A DNA stretch of 64,000 nucleotides, taken from positions 19,475,346-19,539,345 of the forward strand of contig NC_043748.1 in NCBI RefSeq assembly GCF_902148845.1. The letters run 5' to 3'. Below, in pieces: positions 9,785 through 19,628 of this stretch. The position numbers and the translations under genes were made by a program. This DNA is from Salarias fasciatus. Its lineage: Eukaryota > Chordata > Actinopteri > Blenniiformes > Blenniidae. The first letter of the stretch is position 1. Every line of letters begins with the position of its first letter. The notes beneath the pieces are model-generated. The model ran no database searches. It saw nothing but the letters and a program-made list of their open reading frames with translations, and was not told the DNA's origin.

Positions 9785-10490
9785 GGAGCAGAGCAGAGCA
9801 GAGCACACGGGGCTGTTCAGACAGCGGAGCACGGAAAATGCACCTTCTCAGATGAACTGCAAAAAAAATTTCCAACTTTCCAGATGAAAAGTACAATGTA
9901 GAAGAAAAGCAGGATGAAGAGAACAAATTGAAGATTAAAAGTATATGTCCTTTCTGATTGTTAAGTTAGTATTTTGGTGAGACTCTTATATTCTATCTTA
10001 TTACAGTTATTAAGAAATATATTGTTGAAGCTGGATTTTCTAACAGAAGAGTTCATATTTAGAACATTATTTAATATTTGTAAAGAGTCTAAGAGAGCTA
10101 TTATTTTGTTACAAGTTTTTACATTTCATATAATAATGTTGAAGAAGTAAATTTTGCATCACTGAAGCATAACGAAGCATGTTCATCAACTTCTGAGAAG
10201 CCTGAATTTGTGTCTCGAGCAGCAGCAGCACCCCCGAGCACCCCCCAACCCCCCATCCCCTCTGGTCCTCTTTTTTCTAATTCAAAATATGGTCACCCTA
10301 TGCACTGCGGTGTGACGTGAGCCTTAAGAGCCCTATTATCCAAAATCCTGCTTTGCTGTTACTGTAAGGACGATGACCATATGGGACGACCTCCCGGAGA
10401 GCCCGGGAGACCACCTGCTGCTGGAGTCAGCCAGAAACTGGAGAAAGGACAATAAAATTATACATGAAGGCACATCCTGAGAGAGGGTCG

Positions 10491-11119
10491 AAGGTGCGTT
10501 AATGAGTTTTAAACTTTAAAAAAAATACTTATTTTCCACCATAAATATGTTACAAATATTCAATGATGTGTAGAATGTAACCTGACATATTCATTGTAAG
10601 TACCGCTAACAGCGCTAAATTGTAACTTGAATAGTTGCAGTGCCGGTCCGGCGATATGTATTTCTTGGGGAGAATTTGAGAGGATGTGACGTAATGCGCG
10701 CTCCCGCTGGCCTGATTTTCTTAGCTTTTGTTTTGTCCGCCATGACTCCACCAGATGCTTAGCGAGCAACAACTGAGCAGGATGGATCTTCCAGAAAGTA
10801 AGAAAAGACCGACTTCTAGCACTGCGACAACTCCAGCACAGACCCCACCAGGCAAAAGAAGCTTAAAGGTTACTCGAGCGCTACTGAAAGAGCGAGGAAG
10901 GAGGCTGACCCAAAGTTACAAATATAACTTTACTTACTTCAGTTGAAGCCATTCTTGCGAGTCGATCACCTCTTCTGCGTGCCAAGGCTGCTAATGCAGT
11001 TCCGTGCGCGTACATGGACGCAAGCCACAGGCACGAGTGTTTCACTAAGCTGCATTACGCCCAAGGCCTGCAGGGGCCGCTGTTTCGCATAAAACGTGCA
11101 AACTCCTTAATGCACCTTT
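10491..11119 (+). mobile_element. Non-autonomous DNA element with AAGGTGCRTTAA ends
   Basis: The left end AAGGTGCGTTAATGAGTTT is mirrored by AACTCCTTAATGCACCTTT at the right. The interior holds a short frame (10755-10946) with no recognised domain. The flanking 9781-10490 is AT-rich unclassified sequence with nothing coding. 11120-11520 is likewise unclassified. Confidence 0.6.
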
Positions 11120-11565
11120 AAAACCCAGGACCGAGAAGAACTGAGGCAGACTTGGCTTGAGAAGGGTCGATGGAGGAACGAGAGAAGATGCAGACTTGAG
11201 ACTTGGTGAAACCGTTTCATCTGTTGTTGTAGTTTCAGGGCGGCTGATTAAATGTAATGTTCAACGTTGATCTGCTGTTATCTGTCTCTCCCAACATTAA
11301 GGGGACCCTAACATGAAATACTGACGTTTATGAGCTTATAACAGTGTTAGTGTTTAATTAGCTTATGATTGACTAGAGATGACTTTGACAGGCTTGAATG
11401 ATACAGCTCCTTGAAGAGGGATCAGCAAGGAATTCAGGCAAAAGAAAAAGAAGTCTGACAATACACAATACACAACACAAAAACACAAAACGGACAATCA
11501 ACACAGAAACACAGTTAAGGGGAACGTGTGTGTGCGTGTGTGTACGTGTGTGTGCGTGTGCGCGT

Positions 11566-11841
11566 TCTTGTATTTCTATCCTTGTCGGGGCCAAATGTCC
11601 CCACAAGGATAGCAAAACGTGGAACGACGTGCCTTGTGGGGACCTTTTTCCGGTCCTAAGTAGGAGAAACAGTGTTTTCTTGACCATGTTGTTGTTACTG
11701 AAAAAAGTAAAAGTGCAAAAACATTTCTTTAGGGTTAGGCTTTGTTGTGGTGTGGGTTAGGGTTAGGGTAAGGGTCAGGGTTAGGGGCTAGACATGAATG
11801 GGAGTCAATGGACGGTCCCCACAAGGATAGAAATACAAGAC
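11566..11841 (-). mobile_element. MITE with CTTGTATTTCTATCCTTGTG ends, copy 2 (inverted)
   Basis: This is the reverse complement of the 9429-9702 element, including the telomere-like stretch (here GGGTTAGGGTTAGGGTAAGG near 11752-11775). It is bracketed by GT arrays at about 11527-11560 and 11845-11907. The two copies form an inverted pair enclosing about 1.86 kb that contains the 10491-11119 element. Confidence 0.7.
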
Positions 11842-11843
11842 TC

Positions 11844-11910
<67 letters not shown>

Positions 11911-12061
11911 AACCCCCTGCATCATGTTTCCCTATCAAAGATGATGTGCATTTGTGGACCATATCTGATGAAGCAAGCTTGGCATTGAAATGTTGTGTAA
12001 GCTCGAAATGTTGTGTTGCTTCATCGCTCCGCCATGGGTGGGCTCGGGCTCTGACTTTAGC

Positions 12062-12068
12062 TATAAAA
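12062..12068 (+). promoter_or_regulatory. TATA box, SE-cephalotoxin-like gene 2
   Basis: TATAAAA sits in the block repeated from 118-260. The downstream 60 bases match unit 1 almost exactly. The first exon should end at 12122 (CACCAG|GTCTCTAC). Confidence 0.5.
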
Positions 12069-12122
12069 CACTCTGATTCTGAGCACTCGGACACTTCGTG
12101 AGATTCTTGTCACCTCCACCAG

Positions 12123-13492
12123 GTCTCTACATTATTTTACACTTATTGCTACAATCTTTCTCTTCTTCTGTTGTTCTTCTGTCTTCTTCTTTTTTACTCT
12201 TGTTTCAAATTGTTTGTGTGGCATTACAGTTATAACTCAGTTTAGAATTGAATTGAATTGAATTGAATTGAATTGAATTGAAATTAATAATTTTAGCAAT
12301 CATCGCTTTTTTCAAGCATTTCCCTCTGAGATTGTTATGGTATCTCTATTCATTTCTCTTTTATTCTATTTTGGTCTATTCTTATCTATTCTCTGTTTGT
12401 ACGTCATTACCTGTGTGGCTGCATTATCTCTGTTTCTCAGTTGTTCTTCTGGTTTCTAGATTCTTTTCATAGTTCTACTTTGCCATGCTTCTCGATATTA
12501 TCACTCCTGTTCTGTTATTAAGTTGTTTCTTTATTCATACATACATTTATCACAGTATGTTTTTTGGTTTCTGTTACTCACGCTTATGTTTCTGTAATGC
12601 TTCTCTGGTTTCTTAATTATTATTATAGTGGTTTCATCTTTTTTTTTCATGAATCTTATTTCCACATTGATTTCTACATCATTTCCCCACCTTGTAACTT
12701 TTGATTCTCCATTTTTCATCTGCTTTCTTTGTAAACGTTCTGGTTTGTACATTATTCCTCTTTGTTTCTGTTGTTTCTACGTTATTTGTTATGCTGTTTT
12801 AAGTATAAGAATACTCTACTTCCACTGTTATGCCGTGCATCCACGCGATACTATTTTGACTAATTTATAGGAGCTGACTTAGCACATTGAAAAATGTTTT
12901 TAGCTGCATAGCAGCAGATGTAGCTACATCTGAAGAGGGGAACGTTTCAAAAGCTTTCTTCTTCTTATGAAAGGCAGAAATCATCAAACCTCTTCAACAT
13001 AGTCTGGATGCATCAGCTGTTAATAATAGGTGAAAAATATCAAATCTATTAAAGTATTTTCAATAGATTTCAGTGTTTTTCGGTCTGAATTTAAGTAAAA
13101 CATTTCAGATTTATTTGTAACATGAAACATCCTGACATTTCAGGACCTCAGGAACAGATTTACGTACATGTACTTAAAAAGAAAAAATACCTCTCTCCTT
13201 CTAGTTTTTTTTTTGTCTAATTCATTTCATGTTAACTAGGTAAATCATTTTGGAAAAAATTAAGAACGGTTTACCAGCCCAGGATTAATGACGAGAAAGT
13301 ATCCTCAGAGGTTGATGCGCTGTTCTCAACTCACCAGCTAATTTTTTTTTTCTCTTATGTCAACATTGTTTTCTCATTGTCTTCATTGCTATTAGCCTCT
13401 CAACTTTGTTTTCACACTGTTTGAGTCTTTAAGAGATGTCAGTGTTGTTTCTGCATTGCCACTGATGTGTTAATCTGATTGTGTTTCTTCAG
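12123..13492 (+). other. Intron 1 of cephalotoxin-like gene 2
   Basis: This 1.37 kb intron runs from the donor GTCTCTAC to the acceptor TTTCTTCAG at 13484-13492. It is T-rich, with a (GAATT)n array at about 12245-12281 and an intact version of the Harbinger target (about 12440-12452). No coding sequence was seen. The short reading frames here are chance. Confidence 0.5.
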
Positions 13493-13494
13493 TC

Positions 13495-15231
13495 ATGGCG
13501 TCGTCCGGCGGACTGCTCCTGCTGGTGATGCTGTCCTCCCTGGTGTCCTATTCTGGTGGTGCTGGGAATAATCCCTACTCCCAGGCTGGCTCCTCAGTTG
13601 GTTCCCGCAATAATCCCAACTCTCGGTCTGATTCCACCCTCCAGCGTGGCTCTTTGATTCGTTCCCTGCCTGATTCCGCCTTGCCAATTGCCAACAGGCA
13701 GCTCCGGGGGCCTGAATGGTCTCGGCAGGACATAAACAAACCCAAAGAGGCCGCAAAGTCCATTGGCAGATACGCCCTGAGTACAGGTCTCTCAACACTT
13801 GCTTATGCTGTTCCATTTCTTGGATTGATTGACCCTTCAGGGACACTGACCGCTGCCTCCGCCAACTTAGCGCTGCTCCCGCTGAATATGCTCGACAAAC
13901 GGAACAGTGACAAACAGCTGATCAACGCCATTAAGTTTGAGTTTGAAAACCTGGATTCAAAGATCGATCGGAACCATGAAGATCAGAAATACAACATCTG
14001 GGCCAGCAGCACCTTCGCCAAGCCCGAGAAACACATCAACTTGGCCTGGGCAAGTTACAAGACAATGATCAATGCTCTGCTTCAAGCAAAGACGGACGCA
14101 GAAAGAGACAGACATCGAAATGAGTTCATGGGTTCCTATCAAAAATATGAACCTGCCATCAGAGAGCTGCACAGGCTGCTGACGGTCAGTGGAGCCAGCT
14201 TCACCTACAACCTGGGGGACCTGCTGTCTAAACAAATCAAATGTCATGAGACGGACTTGAGAGAGTACACAGAGTTCATCAACAAGCTGATCTGCAAAGG
14301 CATCGTGATGAACCAGTTCTACTACAAGGTGAAGAAGATCGAATCACAGGCCAGGGTGGATGAGGAGTCTAAGATTGCCTACGACTCAGCCTTGGTCATG
14401 TTCCAGACCCATAAGAAGTGCATATTCGACAGCATTGAGTATGTCAAGAAGGACGTGGAAACCCTGATCAACAGCATCAAGCATCGCTCAAAGCTTGCAG
14501 AGGACGTCCGGAAGTTCCTGGACAACACGTACGACAGGTACGACTGGATGGTGGTTGCCTTCATAGCAAAGAACTCCAAACATCGGATCCTGGAAACCCT
14601 GAACAAACATGTCCTGGCGGGATTCACCATAGTGACAAAAGGAGATGTCAGCGTAGCCGTTGCCCGACAAGTGAAGGGAACTCACACTAAGGCAAGCCGG
14701 GTCACAGAGGCCATCCAGGGATGCGTTCCCGAGAAGACCCTCTGTTACAAGGTCAGAGAGAAGCTGGATGAGTGCGCCACGGACGTCAAGATCAGCTCCA
14801 ATGTAAAGGTACCAGTGCCTTCAACCTACAGTGCGGTGCACGCCTACATCCACAAGGCTCACGACAGTCACAATGCCCAGGATGTAGATGAAGAGATGGT
14901 GAATCCTGAACAGTACTCACCCCAGACCCCGTATATCTACAGGGGCTCGTGCGAGAAGTCTCCCGGTGTGAAGAATGGAAAGTATGTGGTGTTGATCAAA
15001 AGTGACGAGGAGCTGGAGAGCAAAGATCCATGCGCCAAGCTGAACTGTGGGGGGAGCCAAAGAGGCCAGTGTGTCCCTGTGCCCAAGCTGTTCCTGGCCA
15101 TGTGTCAGTGTAGCCATCCATTCTATGGCAAGAACTGCGAGAAGAATCTGGAAGACTACAAAAAAGAGCTTCAGAGAGAGACCGGATCTTTTGAGCTAGA
15201 CACCAGGAGATTCTCAGAACAAGGCTTCTGA
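13495..15231 (+). CDS. SE-cephalotoxin-like secreted protein, copy 2 (578 aa)
   Basis: A single coding exon encodes 578 residues and is a whole gene. The signal peptide is residues 1-23. The linker after it differs from copy 1 by an insertion (repeated GNNPYSQ/RNNPNSR type). The helical central region is nearly identical to copy 1. The EGF-like module is at 513-548 with the same six cysteines. Differences cluster at residues about 395-440 and at the last dozen residues. Promoter block, first exon, acceptor and poly(A) signal are all duplicated with the gene, so this is a segmental tandem duplicate with its own promoter and not a retrocopy. Function in fish is unknown. Secretion is inferred from the signal peptide. 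Confidence 0.75.
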   Translation: MASSGGLLLLVMLSSLVSYSGGAGNNPYSQAGSSVGSRNNPNSRSDSTLQRGSLIRSLPDSALPIANRQLRGPEWSRQDINKPKEAAKSIGRYALSTGLSTLAYAVPFLGLIDPSGTLTAASANLALLPLNMLDKRNSDKQLINAIKFEFENLDSKIDRNHEDQKYNIWASSTFAKPEKHINLAWASYKTMINALLQAKTDAERDRHRNEFMGSYQKYEPAIRELHRLLTVSGASFTYNLGDLLSKQIKCHETDLREYTEFINKLICKGIVMNQFYYKVKKIESQARVDEESKIAYDSALVMFQTHKKCIFDSIEYVKKDVETLINSIKHRSKLAEDVRKFLDNTYDRYDWMVVAFIAKNSKHRILETLNKHVLAGFTIVTKGDVSVAVARQVKGTHTKASRVTEAIQGCVPEKTLCYKVREKLDECATDVKISSNVKVPVPSTYSAVHAYIHKAHDSHNAQDVDEEMVNPEQYSPQTPYIYRGSCEKSPGVKNGKYVVLIKSDEELESKDPCAKLNCGGSQRGQCVPVPKLFLAMCQCSHPFYGKNCEKNLEDYKKELQRETGSFELDTRRFSEQGF

Positions 15232-15453
15232 TCCAGAAACACCAACTCCACCACTCCGACCTGCTCCGCTTCAGCTAACATTTAACTCTGCAAAGATCTT
15301 TGGTTTTATTTCTTGTCTTCTGTTTTCCCTTTTCTGTGCATCTCTCAGAGATGTTCTGCCAGTTAAGGGGACAATCCTGCACCAGGCCGTCCAGTCCTGC
15401 AGGAGCCGTTTGTACCAGCAGGCGGTGTGTTGAGTCACTCAGAGAAGCAGTTC

Positions 15454-15459
15454 AATAAA
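15454..15459 (+). terminator. Poly(A) signal of cephalotoxin-like gene 2
   Basis: AATAAA lies 223 bases after the stop, in the same sequence context as 8052 in unit 1. Confidence 0.7.
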
Positions 15460-15489
15460 CACTGTGATCAGTTTTTTTTTTTTTTCAGA

Positions 15490-16198
15490 GCACCAATCTG
15501 GGGAAGCAAGTTTGAGACCTAATGTAATCCAAAGCTGTCAGATTGTCTCTCCAAACAACACACTGCCCCAATCAGAAAGAAGAACTGCCACACCACCACC
15601 CAGTGGAGAACAGTGACATGATTTACACTGTACATCAACATGGTTCAAAATTCAAGGAAAACAAAAATCTGTTTCGAGATTTGGTTTGATTGAGGGTTCT
15701 ATCTGTGAAAATGACATTTTAGTCATCATGTGACTCCTGCAGTGGCATTTACATTCGGACCGCTGGGCATTTCTCTGCTTTATGCTTCTGTCCTCATTTC
15801 TACAAGCTGAAAAAAATATAAAAGCATTAAAAAAAAAATTGAGCATCACTAATGTGTGTGTGTCCAATCAGTTTCTTGCAAACACACAAAAAAATAAAAC
15901 GAGAAAAATGAAGAGGTTATGGTATGTTCTAAAAATGGCAGTACACTCTCAGTGAAGTGGTAAGCATGAGATGATGGATCAATTCAGGTCATATACACTT
16001 ATATATTCTGTTATATATTTGTTTATATTCCTTTAAATAACTTCATGTTGCCTCGTTACTTCAGGGGACTACAACACATTACTGATAGTTACTTTAAGTT
16101 GCTTCACATCACTTTTTCCTTTATTAAAAACTCATTACAATTACTTTGTTACTGACACTTCTTGCTACCTCACAGGGGCTTCACTAGGTTCTGAGGAT

Positions 16199-16241
<43 letters not shown>

Positions 16242-17654
16242 CGTTCAGCCTCTAGAAGATGCACAGGATGTGAGCAAACTTAGCACATGAGCACAAAACT
16301 CCACCATCATCAGCTGTCAAAGACTGACATTATTCATTATTATTTATCATGTGTTTGAAGGCTCACCCTTCTCACTAATTTAACGTGTTAGTAATGTGAG
16401 TGACTGAGCTGTGTGTGATAAGCCTAGTTACATATAACATGACTGTAACTGTTATTTTTGTCAGTTTTCTGCCAATGATTCAAAGAACTGGCAAACGCTG
16501 AACCACTTCAGAAAGTTTTGAGCTGGTTTTACAACAAACTAGGTTCATTACGACTGTTCTAGTTAATTAATACTGCTAATTTTCTGAAAGCTGTCATAGC
16601 ACTTACTTCAAAATTCTAAATGCTGAGAAGTTAAAATGTAGTTTCACTAAAAATCCACCTGTATTTAAAATTATAGAAACTGTATTGTCTGGGGGTGGGT
16701 TGGGGGTGGGGGCAGTTTCACCGCTGCCCTATTGAGGAAGAAGACAAGCCAGAATGATTCCTTCAGCCAAGGGCTCCTTGGTGCTGGAGTGAAGTGTGTG
16801 TCTCCAGCATGTGTGACCCATTCCCCCTGTCCTGGGGGAGGTGTAAACAGTTCTGTACATACTTCGAAAAGAAACAAACATTTTTGTGACTGTTAAAAAA
16901 ATGTGTCATCATTTCATTGTGTCTATTAGTACGCTAGTTTCTAACTGGGCATCGATCAAAACAACTGATCCAATGATCCAATGAGACAATCCAGACCTAA
17001 TGGGTGCAAACAGTTAACCCCAGGCTCCTACCATGTGGAACTGGTTCCCTGTTTTGCTTCACTTCTGTCCTTTCTTAATGAACGGAGAAAGGAGTTAGCA
17101 TCAATGGCTAATCAGCTCGCTGTGGCTCATCAGGTAGCCCTGCCTGCACACACAGGAGGCCATGAAAGTTACTCGCAAATTATCTTTGTTTGCTCCTTGT
17201 GAGCTTACAACCAGCTGCTCCAGTAATATTAAAAAATGTCTCTCGTTGCTTGCCTGTGGTAGCTGTAGATGGCTAAACCAGTTCCATCGGAGGCTTCCCG
17301 TTACACTGTCCCGGTGCAGTGCGCTCCGTGTAGCTTCTGCTGAATCCTCTCCTCGGCCTCCATGTCCACACCTCGTCACTCCTCCGACAGGTCGATTTTT
17401 TGGCATATTACCAGACTGCTGTCACGACGTTTTTAAAATGGTGGGCGTCATTCTGACCACAGTCACTGTCATGGCTCTGCTACTGATGTCACACTCTGGC
17501 CAATCAGTGGACGGCATCTGCTGGTGAGGCCCGGCTCGGCCTGCTTGGAACCTCAGCTCAGCAGCAACCAGCAGGGACCAAGTATGTGGTATGAGGGACT
17601 GAAATGTAATGGAAAGGTACCAGGGCCGAACCGTGCGGAATGGGGTCAAGCAGG
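15490..17654. other. Unit 2 3' flank, then unclassified repeats
   Basis: Up to about 16140 this mirrors the 3' flank of unit 1. A homopolymer G run of about 40 bases (16200-16241) follows. From 16250 to 17650 no gene, tRNA or recognisable transposon end was found. The ATG-started frames here (such as 16981-17202) have no domain, and GC content changes abruptly near 17250, which suggests old repeat pieces. Confidence 0.4.
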
Positions 17655-17815
17655 GACTAGTTGAATAGTGTGTTCCTTATATCCCATGTGTGGGATATAT
17701 GGAATCCTCCCTGAAGAGAAGGAGGAAGAGTCTGGGGACAAGGAAGTCTGGGCGTCCCTGCTTAGACTGCTGCCCCCATGACCTGTCGAAAATGGATGGA
17801 TGGACAGAAATTTTA
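17655..17815 (+). mobile_element. 3' end of a LINE-type retroposon (ATGGATGGATGG tail)
   Basis: The sequence GGAAGTCTGGGCGTCCCTGC, then GACTGCTGCCCCCATGACC and a tail GAAAATGGATGGATGG, is the familiar 3' terminus of fish non-LTR elements (Rex/RTE-like) that end in GGAT repeats. Only the last 150 bases or so are present, a typical 5' truncation. Confidence 0.55.
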
Positions 17816-18227
17816 TTTGGTTTTTTCGACTACACAGATCTCAAATATTTAGGTTTGAACTTTTAAAAAACATATAAGCCATATGGCATTTAGAGTTACG
17901 AATAGTCAGCAGTCCATCAATTTTACAATGAGGACGAACTCCGTCGATCTCGAGAGAGATCATGGACAAGCCAGGGCGAAGTTTATGGAGGAACTGAGAT
18001 GCCCAGTCGACAGATCCCTCTTCTCAGCTTCGCTGGTAGTGTCCAACGGAAGGGACTGGCCTTTACAGTTGGTACCAGTTTGGCCACAGGAGTTGCTGGA
18101 TGGTGCTGCAATGTGAGAACCAACTGCCTTCGGGGCTCCACTCCGGATTTTTCTGTAGGGGGTTCTCCCTTAGCCTTTGTCACTCCTGTGATGACCACAA
18201 GGCAGTGGTGCTATTTTACCCATAGCT

Positions 18228-18254
<27 letters not shown>

Positions 18255-18258
<4 letters not shown>

Positions 18259-18345
18259 TGCGATATGCAGATAGGTGGGAGACAGGAGTCAAACCAACAG
18301 CCTCCCGATTGTAAGACGACTGCGCTCCCCACTAGACCACAACTA
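18255..18345 (-). mobile_element. tRNA-derived SINE head
   Basis: Read on the minus strand, GTGGTCTAGTGGGGAGCGCA resembles an A box region and GGTTTGACTCC a B box. It lacks a proper acceptor stem and is followed by a C run (the G run at 18228-18254 on the + strand). It is related to the 48765 element. It is a SINE fragment, not a working tRNA gene. Confidence 0.5.
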
Positions 18346-18357
18346 CAAGTAGTAGTA

Positions 18358-19298
18358 CGAGGGGGTACCCAAAAGAAACCGGAATTTGGTCAGAAAACAA
18401 TAATAATAATGAGTTCCAACTTCTGGCCGTCAGATGTGCTGCAGGTAAGCCTCATGCACATCTGTGAGAAATCTGAGCTCCGAGAGTTACACTGACGCCT
18501 GTCAGGCGCTATTTATAGCAACAGAGTGCAGAGGAGTTCTGCGATTTTTTCCAAAATGGCGACATTGACTGGGAAGCCAGAGCAGCGCGCAAACATTAAA
18601 TTCTGCTTTTTGCTGGGAAAAAACAGCAGCAGAAACACTCACCTTGTTGCAGGAAGCCTACAAGGATGATGCTCTGGGGAAGACTCCGGTCCATGAGTAG
18701 TTCGGGTGGTTTAAAAAGGACCAGATGTCCGCGCGTCAGGGCCACTCAGCAGTGAAAACAATGCTGAGCTGCTTCTTGGCTGTCCAGGGTATCGTCCACA
18801 GCGAGTTTGTCCCTCCAGGTCAGACTGTAAATCAGGACTACTACATGGAAGTCCTCAGACGGCTCCGTGAGGATGTGAGGAGGAAGCGGCCCACGTAGTG
18901 GCGGAGTGGAGCCCGGTTGATCCACCACCACAGAGCGCCAGCGGACACGGCGCTGCGGGTCACACAGTTTCTGGAGAAGAATGAGATGAATCTCCTCTCC
19001 CATCCGCCTTATTCGCCAGATGAAACCTCGAGTGACTTTTTCTTGTTCCCCAAGTTGAAGAAAGAGCTGAAGGGACGGCGGTTTGCAGATGTGGAGGAGA
19101 TGACAGAAAAATCGCAGCCAGCAAAAAATGGCACAATTATGCACGGGTCTGACGACGCATTGGTGAAGTGGGAGACACGGCTGGAGCGCTGCATTAATGC
19201 AGATGGAGACTATTTTGAAGGCGACAGTGATGTTTTATTTTGAAAAGTCAGAAATAAAATTTACAGTCAAATTCCGGATTCTTTTCGGTACACCCTCG
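18358..19298 (+). mobile_element. Internally deleted mariner transposon
   Basis: The ends are CGAGGGGGTACCCAAAAGAA left and the complement of TTCTTTTCGGTACACCCTCG right, with TA on both sides (18356-18357 and 19299-19300). The + strand encodes an N-terminal helix-turn-helix region (EQRANIKFCFLLGK, then LTLLQEAYKDDALGKTPVHE one frame over) and the C-terminal catalytic part with PPYSPDETSSDFFLFPKLKK, ending GDYFEGDS. A full mariner is about 1.3 kb with about 345 codons. Here the middle is missing, and a one-base insertion and a stop are visible near 18620-18700. It is inactive. Confidence 0.9.
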
Positions 19299-19628
19299 TA
19301 ATAGTAGATTGTGTTTGATTGTTGTGAGAAAAATGAGGAGCCCTTATGACTGGACTAAGGGGTCCCTGGATCCAAAAAGTCTGAGATCCCCTCATCTGTA
19401 ATGCTAAAGCCAGGTTTTTATTAGTCAAACGTGGATCATTTGCTTTATTAATACCATGGGGCTTTCTGCTGTTAGCTAACTAGCTGATACCACCAGCAGT
19501 GACCAGTACTTTCTTGAATCCCTCTTTCATCAGTTCTTCTGCGTTCTTCGCGGTTCCGGACCGACTGCCTGAGGGTCACCAGGAAGACATGGACTGGATT
19601 TTCAGTGATGAGGATGTTGTTCTCTATT

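Noticed and set aside
9664-9926. Long Thr-His and Val-Cys repeat reading frames
   Set aside because: They are translations of CA/GT microsatellites. The same happens at about 30050-30290, 40710-40935 and 57560-57630.
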